Part shown: positions 20,483 to 27,826 of the stretch, piece by piece
How positions within the stretch are numbered: position 1 is the first letter of the stretch
Layout of the letters: the number at the start of each line of letters is the position of its first letter
Assembly (NCBI RefSeq): GCF_040095835.1
Contig: NZ_JBBMFT010000008.1
Location: 12,044 to 76,043 of the forward strand
DNA length: 64,000 nt
Reading direction: 5' to 3'
Source: Flavonifractor hominis
GTDB taxonomy: Bacteria; Bacillota; Clostridia; Oscillospirales; Oscillospiraceae
Notes under the pieces: model-generated
The model's input: only the letters and a program-made list of their open reading frames with translations
What the model was told of the DNA's origin: nothing
The model's database searches: none
Position numbers and translations under genes: made by a program

Positions 20483-21217
20483 TTATAAGCTATTGATGTA
20501 TTCGGCGTATTCCGCAGGATGATTGATAGAATACTCGCCATGATACAGCTTATCCTTGATGAACAGTGTGCTGCCCGGTATCATTTGATGCAGCTTTCGG
20601 GCTGACGAAATCATATTGGATTGCTCTCTTGCGCCTACCACAACGGTTACTTTGGCTGTAGTTCTGCTGATTTCTTCTTTACAGGAATAGCTTGTGTTGG
20701 CTTTCATAAATGCAATCATATCCTGCTTGGATATTTTACAGGTATCCTCATAATAATTCCGGAACAAATCTGACTTGATTTTCAGCGACTTGAATTGCAG
20801 CTTGGCAAACCATTTTTTCTTGATAAGTCCGAAACTCATATCAAACATGGGCTTTATCAAAGTATTCGTAAGCTTTGATGGGATAACACAGGCACTCTCA
20901 ATAATGGCATATTCACAAAAGGACGGACGCTGTGTCAACATTTCAACCAGAACCTGTCCGCCCAAAGACAAACCGCCTATCAGAAAAAGCTGTCCTTGGC
21001 AATGCTCATCTATGTAATGCAATAGAGCTTCTGCGTTATCTTCAATACTGGTAAAGTTCCGAGAACTTCCTGCATGACCATCCAAAATTGGGAGAATGAC
21101 GTGGTATCTGTCTTTCAGCAATTCAGCCACTTCTTTGTAATTCCACCAAGATAAACCGCCGCCATGCAAAAGCATAATTGTCTGTTGATTTTCTTTTCCG
21201 TATTCAAGTTCGTTCAT
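20483..21217 (-). CDS. Alpha/beta-fold hydrolase
   Basis: The 244-residue protein has the oxyanion-hole motif LLHGGGLSWWNYKEV, the nucleophile elbow GGLSLGGQVLVE (Ser) and a late His in KLYHGEYSINHPAEY, so the triad appears complete. The substrate is unknown. It is the downstream partner of a second hydrolase gene, with one base between them. Both are accessory cargo. Confidence 0.85.
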   Translation of the reverse strand: MNELEYGKENQQTIMLLHGGGLSWWNYKEVAELLKDRYHVILPILDGHAGSSRNFTSIEDNAEALLHYIDEHCQGQLFLIGGLSLGGQVLVEMLTQRPSFCEYAIIESACVIPSKLTNTLIKPMFDMSFGLIKKKWFAKLQFKSLKIKSDLFRNYYEDTCKISKQDMIAFMKANTSYSCKEEISRTTAKVTVVVGAREQSNMISSARKLHQMIPGSTLFIKDKLYHGEYSINHPAEYAEYINSL

Positions 21218-21218
21218 A

Positions 21219-22028
21219 TTAACTGTTCTCCTTGCCGGTCAAAAAGGCATATACCCTGTCGTTGAAGTCCCTGGCTTCTTCATATGCGGCGTGCCCAAAC
21301 TTCTCATACATATATATTTCGCAACCGAGCTTCTCCGCAATTTCGCTCGAAGCTATACCACTAACCACTTTATCCTGTTGTCCGCCGATTACAAAAACTG
21401 GACATTGGATTTTGTGCAAGTCCTCATAAGAATTACAAGTAAGACAAGCTCTTGCCAATTTTATAAAACGATTGACATCTTTCGGTTTTTGCATAACAGT
21501 CAGCAACGGCATAAACGGTTTATATCGCTTTACATAGGCATCGGAATACATACGGATTGCCATATCTTCCACAAGCTCTTTTATATTTCCTTGTTCAGTC
21601 AATACAATCCATTTCTCGATTGTCGATTCGACAACAGGATTGTTCTTGGACAGCGTAACGGCAAGCACCAATTTGTTTACCAAGTCAGGACGGTCAATGG
21701 CGAGATACTGCGCAATCATTCCACCCTGCGAAACACCAAATACATCAGCATTCGTAATTCCCAATGCATCCATCGCTGCAGCAACATCCGAAGCCATATC
21801 TCGTACTGTCATACCATCTGGAATATCCGGTCTGCGGTCAAATAGATACACAGTGTATTCTTTGGCGAAAAGACGATACATATAAGCAAGTGATACGGAA
21901 GCACCCTTAATGCCACGAGTGTTCAATCCTTGAATCATAATTAAGCTTTTCTTGCCACTGCCGAAAGAAATAGTATCAATTTGCATATTATGTAGATTTG
22001 TTTTTTGCTCCTTTGCGTTGTAAATCAT
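21219..22028 (-). CDS. Alpha/beta-fold hydrolase
   Basis: The 269-residue protein shows IMIQGLNTRGIKGASVS, the nucleophile elbow VFGVSQGGMIAQYLA, VFVIGGQQDKVVSG with the Asp, and EKFGHAAYEE with the catalytic His. The fold fits an esterase or ester/lactone hydrolase; the substrate is unknown. The ATG at 22028 follows GGAG and begins MIYNAKEQKTNLHN; longer in-frame starts lie inside the upstream gene. It lies 16 nt after the DUF6076 gene and is probably co-transcribed with the next hydrolase. Confidence 0.86.
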   Translation of the reverse strand: MIYNAKEQKTNLHNMQIDTISFGSGKKSLIMIQGLNTRGIKGASVSLAYMYRLFAKEYTVYLFDRRPDIPDGMTVRDMASDVAAAMDALGITNADVFGVSQGGMIAQYLAIDRPDLVNKLVLAVTLSKNNPVVESTIEKWIVLTEQGNIKELVEDMAIRMYSDAYVKRYKPFMPLLTVMQKPKDVNRFIKLARACLTCNSYEDLHKIQCPVFVIGGQQDKVVSGIASSEIAEKLGCEIYMYEKFGHAAYEEARDFNDRVYAFLTGKENS

Positions 22029-22044
22029 GATTATTTCTCCATAC

Positions 22045-23154
22045 TCAAGTTTTGTTCGTTGCCTCAATAAACAAGGCATCCTGCGACATCTCCGTTTCAT
22101 AGCGGCCCTTGGCATACTCGTAGTCGAAGATCGCACGCTCCAATTTATCTTTTGCCAGACGCTTCATCACATCGGCGATCTGCTTGTCCAGAGTGCCACG
22201 GCGGAGATACTGCGTAATCGTGTTCATTCGGCGTGTGTAAATCGCCTTGATGGGATGATCGTCCGCAAGCTCTCTTTGCTCTCTGCCTTTGAGATTGCCA
22301 ATCTGACGGCAGGTACGCCCACGCTTGTCCCCCGGCGCAAGACCTCCGCAATATTTAGTCTGCCTTGCATCGGTAGTTAGAAACCACTTGCCGCAGATGG
22401 GACATTTCCTTGGCGCATGACCGACACACAATCCCTCAAACAAGTCGGAACGGAACATACCCACAAAAGAAACGTAGTGCATACGCTTCACAAGCTGCGG
22501 TATGCCTTTCTCCGGCATAACAGAAGATACATACTGAATTGTGGTATTGGTCAACTGCATCCACATGGAATTTTCGGGAGATAATGTTTCATCTTTTGGA
22601 AACTGCTTGGCAAAAGCGGCGGCATATCCGTCCGGCGTGCGTTTGCTGTCATGGAGCTTGTGGGCGAAGTCAATCATGCCGCCCTTGAATATTTTCAGCG
22701 TGTTTCCAAGCTGAGACATTCTCTGTATCAGCTTCAAGACACCGACAGCGTGGCTGTATTTTTCATCAAAAGAAGCTGCTGCGCCGATTTCCTGTAATGC
22801 CTTGATGTACGAGACGATGTTTTCTATGTGTTCCTCGTCAAAGAGACGGTGCAATTCCTTTTCATCCGTTGCCAGGTCCAGAAAAGAGAACGGTTCTGTT
22901 TTCTGCAAGAAGCGGACGATCTTCCATAGAGCTTTCTCTGCCGTGGGGAACACAGACACATCCACATTACCCGTACCGAGCATGAGAATGATTTCGTTCA
23001 ACGGCTGGCAGAGTGTTGTTAATGCGGCGATCTGTTCATCGGTGATGTTGAGTGCGGCACAGCCAATCGTACCGATGGGAACGGTCTTCTTACCGTATGT
23101 TACCTTGTCCTGCCAAAAATCCAATGTCAGCAGATTTTGATTTAGGATGCTCAT
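22045..23154 (-). CDS. DUF6076-like zinc-ribbon protein
   Basis: The 369-residue protein begins MSILNQNLLTLDFWQDKVTYG. Its C-terminal third holds a zinc-ribbon-like cluster: CPICGKWFLTTDARQTKYCGG followed by a Cys in GRTCRQIGNLKGREQ. This fits DUF6076, a family of unknown function on clostridial elements, and suggests nucleic-acid binding. It lies downstream of the XRE regulator with a 41-nt gap containing one TGTCATG repeat. Confidence 0.65.
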   Translation of the reverse strand: MSILNQNLLTLDFWQDKVTYGKKTVPIGTIGCAALNITDEQIAALTTLCQPLNEIILMLGTGNVDVSVFPTAEKALWKIVRFLQKTEPFSFLDLATDEKELHRLFDEEHIENIVSYIKALQEIGAAASFDEKYSHAVGVLKLIQRMSQLGNTLKIFKGGMIDFAHKLHDSKRTPDGYAAAFAKQFPKDETLSPENSMWMQLTNTTIQYVSSVMPEKGIPQLVKRMHYVSFVGMFRSDLFEGLCVGHAPRKCPICGKWFLTTDARQTKYCGGLAPGDKRGRTCRQIGNLKGREQRELADDHPIKAIYTRRMNTITQYLRRGTLDKQIADVMKRLAKDKLERAIFDYEYAKGRYETEMSQDALFIEATNKT

Positions 23155-23170
23155 GTGCCTACCTCCAATC

Positions 23171-23923
23171 TGTCATGTTTTTCTTGTTTTTGCGGTTAAT
23201 CATATAGATTGTGTTCTACATAGATCATCATTTTATTGTTTTGATACCCATATTCAATAAGTCCAACAAGTGGTGCTAACCCAATAAACTCTATTCGTCC
23301 AAAGAGAATTGGCAGGAGTATGGACATAGAAAAGATTACGCCTAAAAGGACAAACAGTGCTATATGCTCCTTGCGCCATTTCTTTTTGAAATATGATTTT
23401 TTCTCTTCAAATGAAAATGCACTGCTTTTGGAAACTGCAATAATATTTTCATCAGCCTTTTTTCGGAAATCAGCGTCAGACATTCTTTCTCCGGCTAATA
23501 TCTCATTGATATTGACATGAAATTCCTTTGCAAGCAGTTGCAGCATTTCGATGTCCGGCATATAGTTTCCATTCTCCCAACGAGAGATGGTTTTATTGGT
23601 TACGCCAAGTTTCTCGCCCAGCTCCTCTTGCGTGAGTTCTGCTTGTTTGCGGAGCGAAGCTATAAATTTTCCGATTTTCACTTGATCCATATTGATCACC
23701 TCCGGGATTATTGTATATCAATCACGGTGAGAATTCCTCCTCACAAACAGCGATTCTTCATAAATGCTTGTCTGTGCTGTCATGTTTTTTGTTTTCTTCC
23801 ATTATACCATATATTTGTGACAAAATATAGAATGCCAGCTGATTTTTTAGCTGTGTTCATCCAGAAATTTACGCTATTTTACTCCAAACCGTCTTGTCAT
23901 GTTTTTTGAAATGAGCTTGTCAT
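23171..23923. repeat. Four copies of TGTCATG around the XRE gene
   Basis: TGTCATGTTTTT occurs at 23171 and, with one more T, at 23778 and 23895. A shorter TGTCATG copy starts at 23918. All are in the same orientation. Three lie in the gap between the XRE gene and the primase gene. They may be operators or replication iterons. Confidence 0.5.
23196..23690 (-). CDS. XRE-family regulator with a membrane-associated C-terminus
   Basis: The 164-residue protein has a Cro/C1 helix-turn-helix (IGKFIASLRKQAELTQEELGE, VTNKTISRWENGNYMPDIEML). After a basic linker the C-terminus has two hydrophobic segments (HIALFVLLGVIFSMSILLPI and IEFIGLAPLVGLIEYGYQ), so the repressor is probably tethered to the membrane. 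The ATG at 23690 follows GGAGG at 8 nt; the GTG three codons upstream is less likely. It diverges from the replication genes across a repeat-bearing region and may repress them. Confidence 0.87.
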   Translation of the reverse strand: MDQVKIGKFIASLRKQAELTQEELGEKLGVTNKTISRWENGNYMPDIEMLQLLAKEFHVNINEILAGERMSDADFRKKADENIIAVSKSSAFSFEEKKSYFKKKWRKEHIALFVLLGVIFSMSILLPILFGRIEFIGLAPLVGLIEYGYQNNKMMIYVEHNLYD

Positions 23924-24012
23924 GCCATTAGCCTGCTTTTTTCGATTTTCCTCATAATATACACGAGGGGATGAAAAAACGTCCCCATCAATAAGAATTA
24001 TGGAGGAATGCG
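23691..24012. promoter_or_regulatory. Divergent control region between the XRE and primase genes
   Basis: This AT-rich 322-nt stretch has no gene. It holds three of the TGTCATG repeats and a short hairpin GGGGA-N10-TCCCC near 23967-23986. A strong ribosome-binding site (GGAGG) for the primase-like gene follows. It is a candidate replication origin or operator region. Confidence 0.45.
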
Positions 24013-24642
24013 ATGAATGTATTCGGAACAGTAAAAACAAGCATCAACACAAGAGAAGCGGCAGAAAGGTACGGCGTGGAGGTCAACCGTCATGGAAAAG
24101 CCCTTTGTCCGTTCCACAATGACCGCCATCCGAGCCTGTTTGTGGACGATGATCACTACCATTGTTTCGCTTGCGGCGAGCATGGAGACGTTATCGACTT
24201 CACATCCAAGCTCCACGGTCTGTCCCTGTACGATGCGGCGAAGAAGCTTGCATACGACTTCGGCATCACGCAGGACAAGCCACCCGACAAGGCGGTGCAG
24301 GAAAAACTAAATAAGAAAAGCGAAGCACGGCGACTCAGAGAAAATGAGAAGCTGTGCTTTTCTGCGCTCATGGAGTATTACAAGCTCCTGCAGGAATGGA
24401 TGATACTGTACGCACCGAAAACCCCGGAGGAGACACCGCATGACAGATTTATTCAAGCCTGTCACCATCTGTCCTATGTGGAGTATCTGGTGGATCTGCT
24501 GGTTATGGGCGATTCCTACGAGCGCACCGAGGTGATCGACATGATGATGACCGATGGCAAGCTGAAAAAGCTGCAAACGTATCTGAAAAAAATGAAGAAG
24601 GAGGAAAAAGCCTGTGAACGAAGAAAAGATTTTGCACGATGA
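24013..24642 (+). CDS. CHC2 zinc-finger (DnaG N-terminal type) protein
   Basis: The 209-residue protein carries the primase zinc-binding domain, with Cys32, His35, Cys51 and Cys54 in CPFHNDRHPSLFVDDD and HYHCFACGEHGDVIDF. The catalytic TOPRIM domain is absent. The rest is helical with a Lys-rich end (KLKKLQTYLKKMKKEEKACERR). It probably works with the SF3 helicase-like protein downstream in replicating the element. The two genes overlap by 29 nt in different frames. Confidence 0.87.
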   Translation: MNVFGTVKTSINTREAAERYGVEVNRHGKALCPFHNDRHPSLFVDDDHYHCFACGEHGDVIDFTSKLHGLSLYDAAKKLAYDFGITQDKPPDKAVQEKLNKKSEARRLRENEKLCFSALMEYYKLLQEWMILYAPKTPEETPHDRFIQACHHLSYVEYLVDLLVMGDSYERTEVIDMMMTDGKLKKLQTYLKKMKKEEKACERRKDFAR

Positions 24643-25954
24643 AGCATTGGACGAGGACAGCGATTGGGCGTTCTGGTTTGACGGTAAGAACATCAATGAA
24701 GTTATGTTCTGTCAGTATTTCTTACAGCTTCATCCCATGAAATGCGTACGAGGTCGCCTGTTTACAGTGGATGGCATCGTTGAGGACGAGGGCGAGATCA
24801 GTCAAATGATACTGGATGAAGTACGTGGGTGTCTGACAAATGGCGTTGCCAAGGCGGTTTCCAATCTGCTTGCCAGTCTGAAGCTTATGGCGTACTCGCC
24901 GCCGCTGCCTGTAGAAACAGACCGCATTCATGTGGCAAACGGCACGTATTTCTTGAACGGCACATTCACTGAGGACAAGACCTACTGCAACAACCGCTTG
25001 AAAGTGGCATATAACCCAAACGCACCGCAGCCGAAACGATGGCTGCATTTTTTGTCCGATCTGCTCGTACCGGAGGACATTCCTACCTTGCAGGAATATC
25101 TCGGCTACTGTCTGATACCCTCCACCAAGGGTCAGAAGATGCTCATGCTCATCGGCAAGGGCGGCGAGGGCAAAAGCCGTATAGGGCTTGTGATGCGCTC
25201 CATTCTGGGTGACAGTATGAACACCACAAGCATCCAGAAGATCGAAAATAACCGTTTCGGCCGAGCCGATCTGGAAAGTAAGCTCTTGATGGTGGACGAT
25301 GATATGGATATGAGCGCACTTCCCAAAACCAACTATATCAAGTCCATCGTCACAGCGGAGTGCAAAATGGATATGGAACGCAAGGGTGTACAGAGCTACC
25401 AAAGTCTGCTGTACGCCCGTTTTTTATGCTTCGGCAACGGAGCATTGACTGCACTCCATGACCAGTCGGATGGATTCTTTCGCCGCCAGATCGTGTTGAC
25501 CACCAAAGAGCGACCCGCTGATAGAATGGACGATCCGTTCCTTGCCGAGAAGCTGATGCAGGAAAGCGAAGGTATCTTCCTGTGGTGCATGGAGGGGCTG
25601 TATCGTCTGCTTGCCAACAACTACCGCTTTACCATCAGCGGACAAGCCAGGGAGAACGTGGAAACGGTCAAACGCAGCAGCAACAATGTCATTGAGTTCC
25701 TGCAATCGGAGGGATATATCCTCTTCAAGGCAGATGCAGAAGCAAGCTCCAAGGCACTCTATGAAGCCTACAAGCTGTGGTGCGAGGACAATGTGCGAAA
25801 ACCAATGTCAGCAAACAGGCTCAGTTCCGAGCTTGCACAGAATAAACGCCTTTACAATGTGGAAGCCACCAACAATATCTATGCCGGAGGAAAGCGTGTG
25901 CGTGGATTTATGGGTATCGAGGTACTGGCAAAGTCCTCTTTTCTGAAATGGTGA
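24614..25954 (+). CDS. SF3 helicase / D5-like primase-helicase of the element
   Basis: The 446-residue protein has a GTG start inside the preceding gene. Walker A is LMLIGKGGEGKSRIGLVMRS, Walker B is KLLMVDDDMDMS, and motif C is RFLCFGNGALTAL, the order of phage/plasmid P4/D5-type SF3 helicases. The C-terminal winged-helix-like part (YEAYKLWCEDNVRKPMSANR) resembles the DNA-binding ends of such proteins. It implies autonomous replication of the excised circle. Confidence 0.88.
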   Translation: MNEEKILHDEALDEDSDWAFWFDGKNINEVMFCQYFLQLHPMKCVRGRLFTVDGIVEDEGEISQMILDEVRGCLTNGVAKAVSNLLASLKLMAYSPPLPVETDRIHVANGTYFLNGTFTEDKTYCNNRLKVAYNPNAPQPKRWLHFLSDLLVPEDIPTLQEYLGYCLIPSTKGQKMLMLIGKGGEGKSRIGLVMRSILGDSMNTTSIQKIENNRFGRADLESKLLMVDDDMDMSALPKTNYIKSIVTAECKMDMERKGVQSYQSLLYARFLCFGNGALTALHDQSDGFFRRQIVLTTKERPADRMDDPFLAEKLMQESEGIFLWCMEGLYRLLANNYRFTISGQARENVETVKRSSNNVIEFLQSEGYILFKADAEASSKALYEAYKLWCEDNVRKPMSANRLSSELAQNKRLYNVEATNNIYAGGKRVRGFMGIEVLAKSSFLKW

Positions 25955-26337
25955 GCGAAGTGAAAAAGTGCTGTACGTACCGTACAGTACGTACGGCAGT
26001 TTTCAACTCCACCTCTATATGAGCATTGAAAACGATGGCAAAAATCAATGCTCTAAAGCAAGCCTTGTGAAATCCGTGAAGATTTACACCGCAGGAAGTA
26101 TCAAAATCATCATTTGGTGATTTACGGAACAGTAAAGCACATTCACGGAACTGTGGTGTTTCTTCCTGTTCGGTCTGCTCTCCCACAAAACAGTAGAACA
26201 GATAGGGTGCTGTTATGGACAGGACTACGCAGAGCGAAATCTGAGAGGAAAACACCATCTTCAAAATCAACACTTATCGGTGAGGACAGTTCACCGCACA
26301 AAAAACCAATATCACGAAATTATGGAGGAATTTTTGT
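25955..26337. other. Candidate origin of transfer upstream of the relaxase genes
   Basis: This 383-nt gap has no gene but several inverted repeats. A hairpin at 25969-25998 has a 12-bp stem (TGCTGTACGTAC / GTACGTACGGCA, one G-U pair) and a 6-nt loop. A second has arms GAGCATTGA (26021-26029) and TCAATGCTC (26045-26053). Its place just before the mobilization genes fits an oriT; no nick site can be assigned by eye. Confidence 0.45.
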
Positions 26338-26559
26338 ATGAAATCGAATCTGAGAAATGAAATCAAGTCGTACATTGTACGGCAAGGGATGACCATGCAG
26401 GAGGTCGTTGACCTTCTGGCAGACGAATACGGATGGAGCGACAGCGTTTCCAACCTATCCAACAAGCTCCAGCGTGAATCTCTCCGTTATATCGAAGCGG
26501 TACAGCTGGCTGATGTGCTGGGCTTTGAAATCGTATGGAGAAAGAGAGGTGATCGCTGA
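26338..26559 (+). CDS. Small helix-turn-helix-like mobilization accessory protein
   Basis: The 73-residue protein begins MKSNLRNEIKSYIVRQGMTM and contains a putative helix-turn-helix (TMQEVVDLLADEYGW, then SNLSNKLQRESLRYIEAVQLADVLGF). It ends one base into the relaxase start, so the two are coupled. It may bind oriT as a relaxosome factor or repress the mob genes. GGAGG precedes the ATG. Confidence 0.7.
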   Translation: MKSNLRNEIKSYIVRQGMTMQEVVDLLADEYGWSDSVSNLSNKLQRESLRYIEAVQLADVLGFEIVWRKRGDR

Positions 26560-27539
26560 TGGCAGCACCGCAGTATGCTATTTTACGTTTTGCCAAGTAC
26601 AAGGGACCGGAGATCAGCGGCATTGAAGCTCATAACGAGCGCACCAAAGAGAAATACGCAAGCAATCCCGACATTGACCCGTCCCGTACACACCTCAATT
26701 TTCACCTTATCAAGCCTGAAAGAAAATACAGGGCTGAATCCGAAAAGCAAATTGCTGAAGCCGGATGCCGCACACGCTCTGACAGCGTTCGTGTGGTGGA
26801 AGCTCTCATTACCGCTACGCCGGAGTTCTTCAAGGGCAAGAAACGGGCTGAAATCCGTGAGTTCTTCAATGAAGCATTGGAGTTCATAAAGCAGAATCAA
26901 GCTCCCGAAACCATCATATCTGCTGTGGTGCATCTGGACGAGAAATCACCTCATATGCACCTTTGTTTTGTCCCTCTGACAGAGGATAAGAGACTGTGCG
27001 CCAAGGAGATTTTGGGGAACAAAAAGAAGCTGACCCAGTGGCAGGACAAGTATTGGGAACACATGGTCAAGAAATATCCCGATCTGGAACGTGGCGAAAG
27101 TGCCAGCGAGACCGGGCGTGACCATATCCCTACGAGAGTATTCAAGCAGATGGCACGTCTGAACAAGCAGCACGACAAGCTGGCGGAACTGCTCTCTGAT
27201 ATGAAATTTACGAACTACAAGGAACGCTCCGCACAGATTGCGGCATTTCTTGAAAAGTATATCCCCGATGTGGCAGCCATGGAAACGCAGATGAAGAAAT
27301 ACGAAAAGTTCTTCAAAACGGCAGACGGCAAGCAGAAAGCATTGGAGAAGAAAAATGACGAGCTGACCGCTGCTCTGGAAAAGAGCGAGAAAGAAAGCAC
27401 CGTCAAGAAGTTGCAGGAAATGCGGCTGCACAGCGATTATGAACGTATCAAGGGTATTCTTGACCGTATCCCGCCAGAGATCATTCGAGCATATACACAT
27501 CGTGACAGCAAAACGCAGGAGGTACACCATTATAGATAA
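26559..27539 (+). CDS. MobV-family (Pre/Mob) relaxase
   Basis: Relaxases nick oriT and pilot the strand during conjugation. The 326-residue protein has the MobV motif I HNERTKEKYASNPDIDPSR (His25) and the metal-binding motif VVHLDEKSPHMHLCFVPL (His125, His132, His134). A basic, coiled-coil C-terminal half follows (EKKNDELTAALEKSEKES). No transfer machinery is encoded nearby, so the element must borrow a conjugation system. Confidence 0.92.
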   Translation: MAAPQYAILRFAKYKGPEISGIEAHNERTKEKYASNPDIDPSRTHLNFHLIKPERKYRAESEKQIAEAGCRTRSDSVRVVEALITATPEFFKGKKRAEIREFFNEALEFIKQNQAPETIISAVVHLDEKSPHMHLCFVPLTEDKRLCAKEILGNKKKLTQWQDKYWEHMVKKYPDLERGESASETGRDHIPTRVFKQMARLNKQHDKLAELLSDMKFTNYKERSAQIAAFLEKYIPDVAAMETQMKKYEKFFKTADGKQKALEKKNDELTAALEKSEKESTVKKLQEMRLHSDYERIKGILDRIPPEIIRAYTHRDSKTQEVHHYR

Positions 27540-27723
27540 TCGAAAAAAGGATGAATGGAGCGGCTTTGCCGATTTGCTTGCCAACTTAATAGAGAAATAT
27601 GCGGCGGTTCTGGATATTGAAAATCTTCCGGAGCCGCCGATTTGTTTGGACAGCGAGAAAAAGGAAATTGTAAACAATTCCAAACATTTTGCGGAATCTA
27701 TTGAAAAAGAGGACATTGCATGA
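27529..27723 (+). CDS. Small acidic protein, possible ATT start
   Basis: The frame encodes IDNRKKDEWSGFADLLANLI...FAESIEKEDIA, about 64 residues. There is no ATG, GTG or TTG near the natural beginning. AGGAGG (27518-27523) is followed six nt later by ATT, which would serve as a rare start codon. The gene overlaps the relaxase end. The function is unknown. Confidence 0.5.
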   Translation: MIDNRKKDEWSGFADLLANLIEKYAAVLDIENLPEPPICLDSEKKEIVNNSKHFAESIEKEDIA

Positions 27724-27729
27724 TATAAT
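27701..27729 (+). promoter_or_regulatory. Probable sigma-A promoter of the serine recombinase
   Basis: TTGAAA at 27701-27706 and a perfect TATAAT at 27724-27729 have a 17-nt spacer. The leader before the recombinase start holds an inverted repeat CCTACTC / GAGTAGG (about 27752-27779). Confidence 0.7.
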
Positions 27730-27826
27730 ATACGTGTGATGAGTGTCCAAACCTACTCTGAGAGTGATTTCGGAGTAGGGGTTACATAACGGTGCTGCAT
27801 ACGGCGGCACGAATGAGGATGACGAT

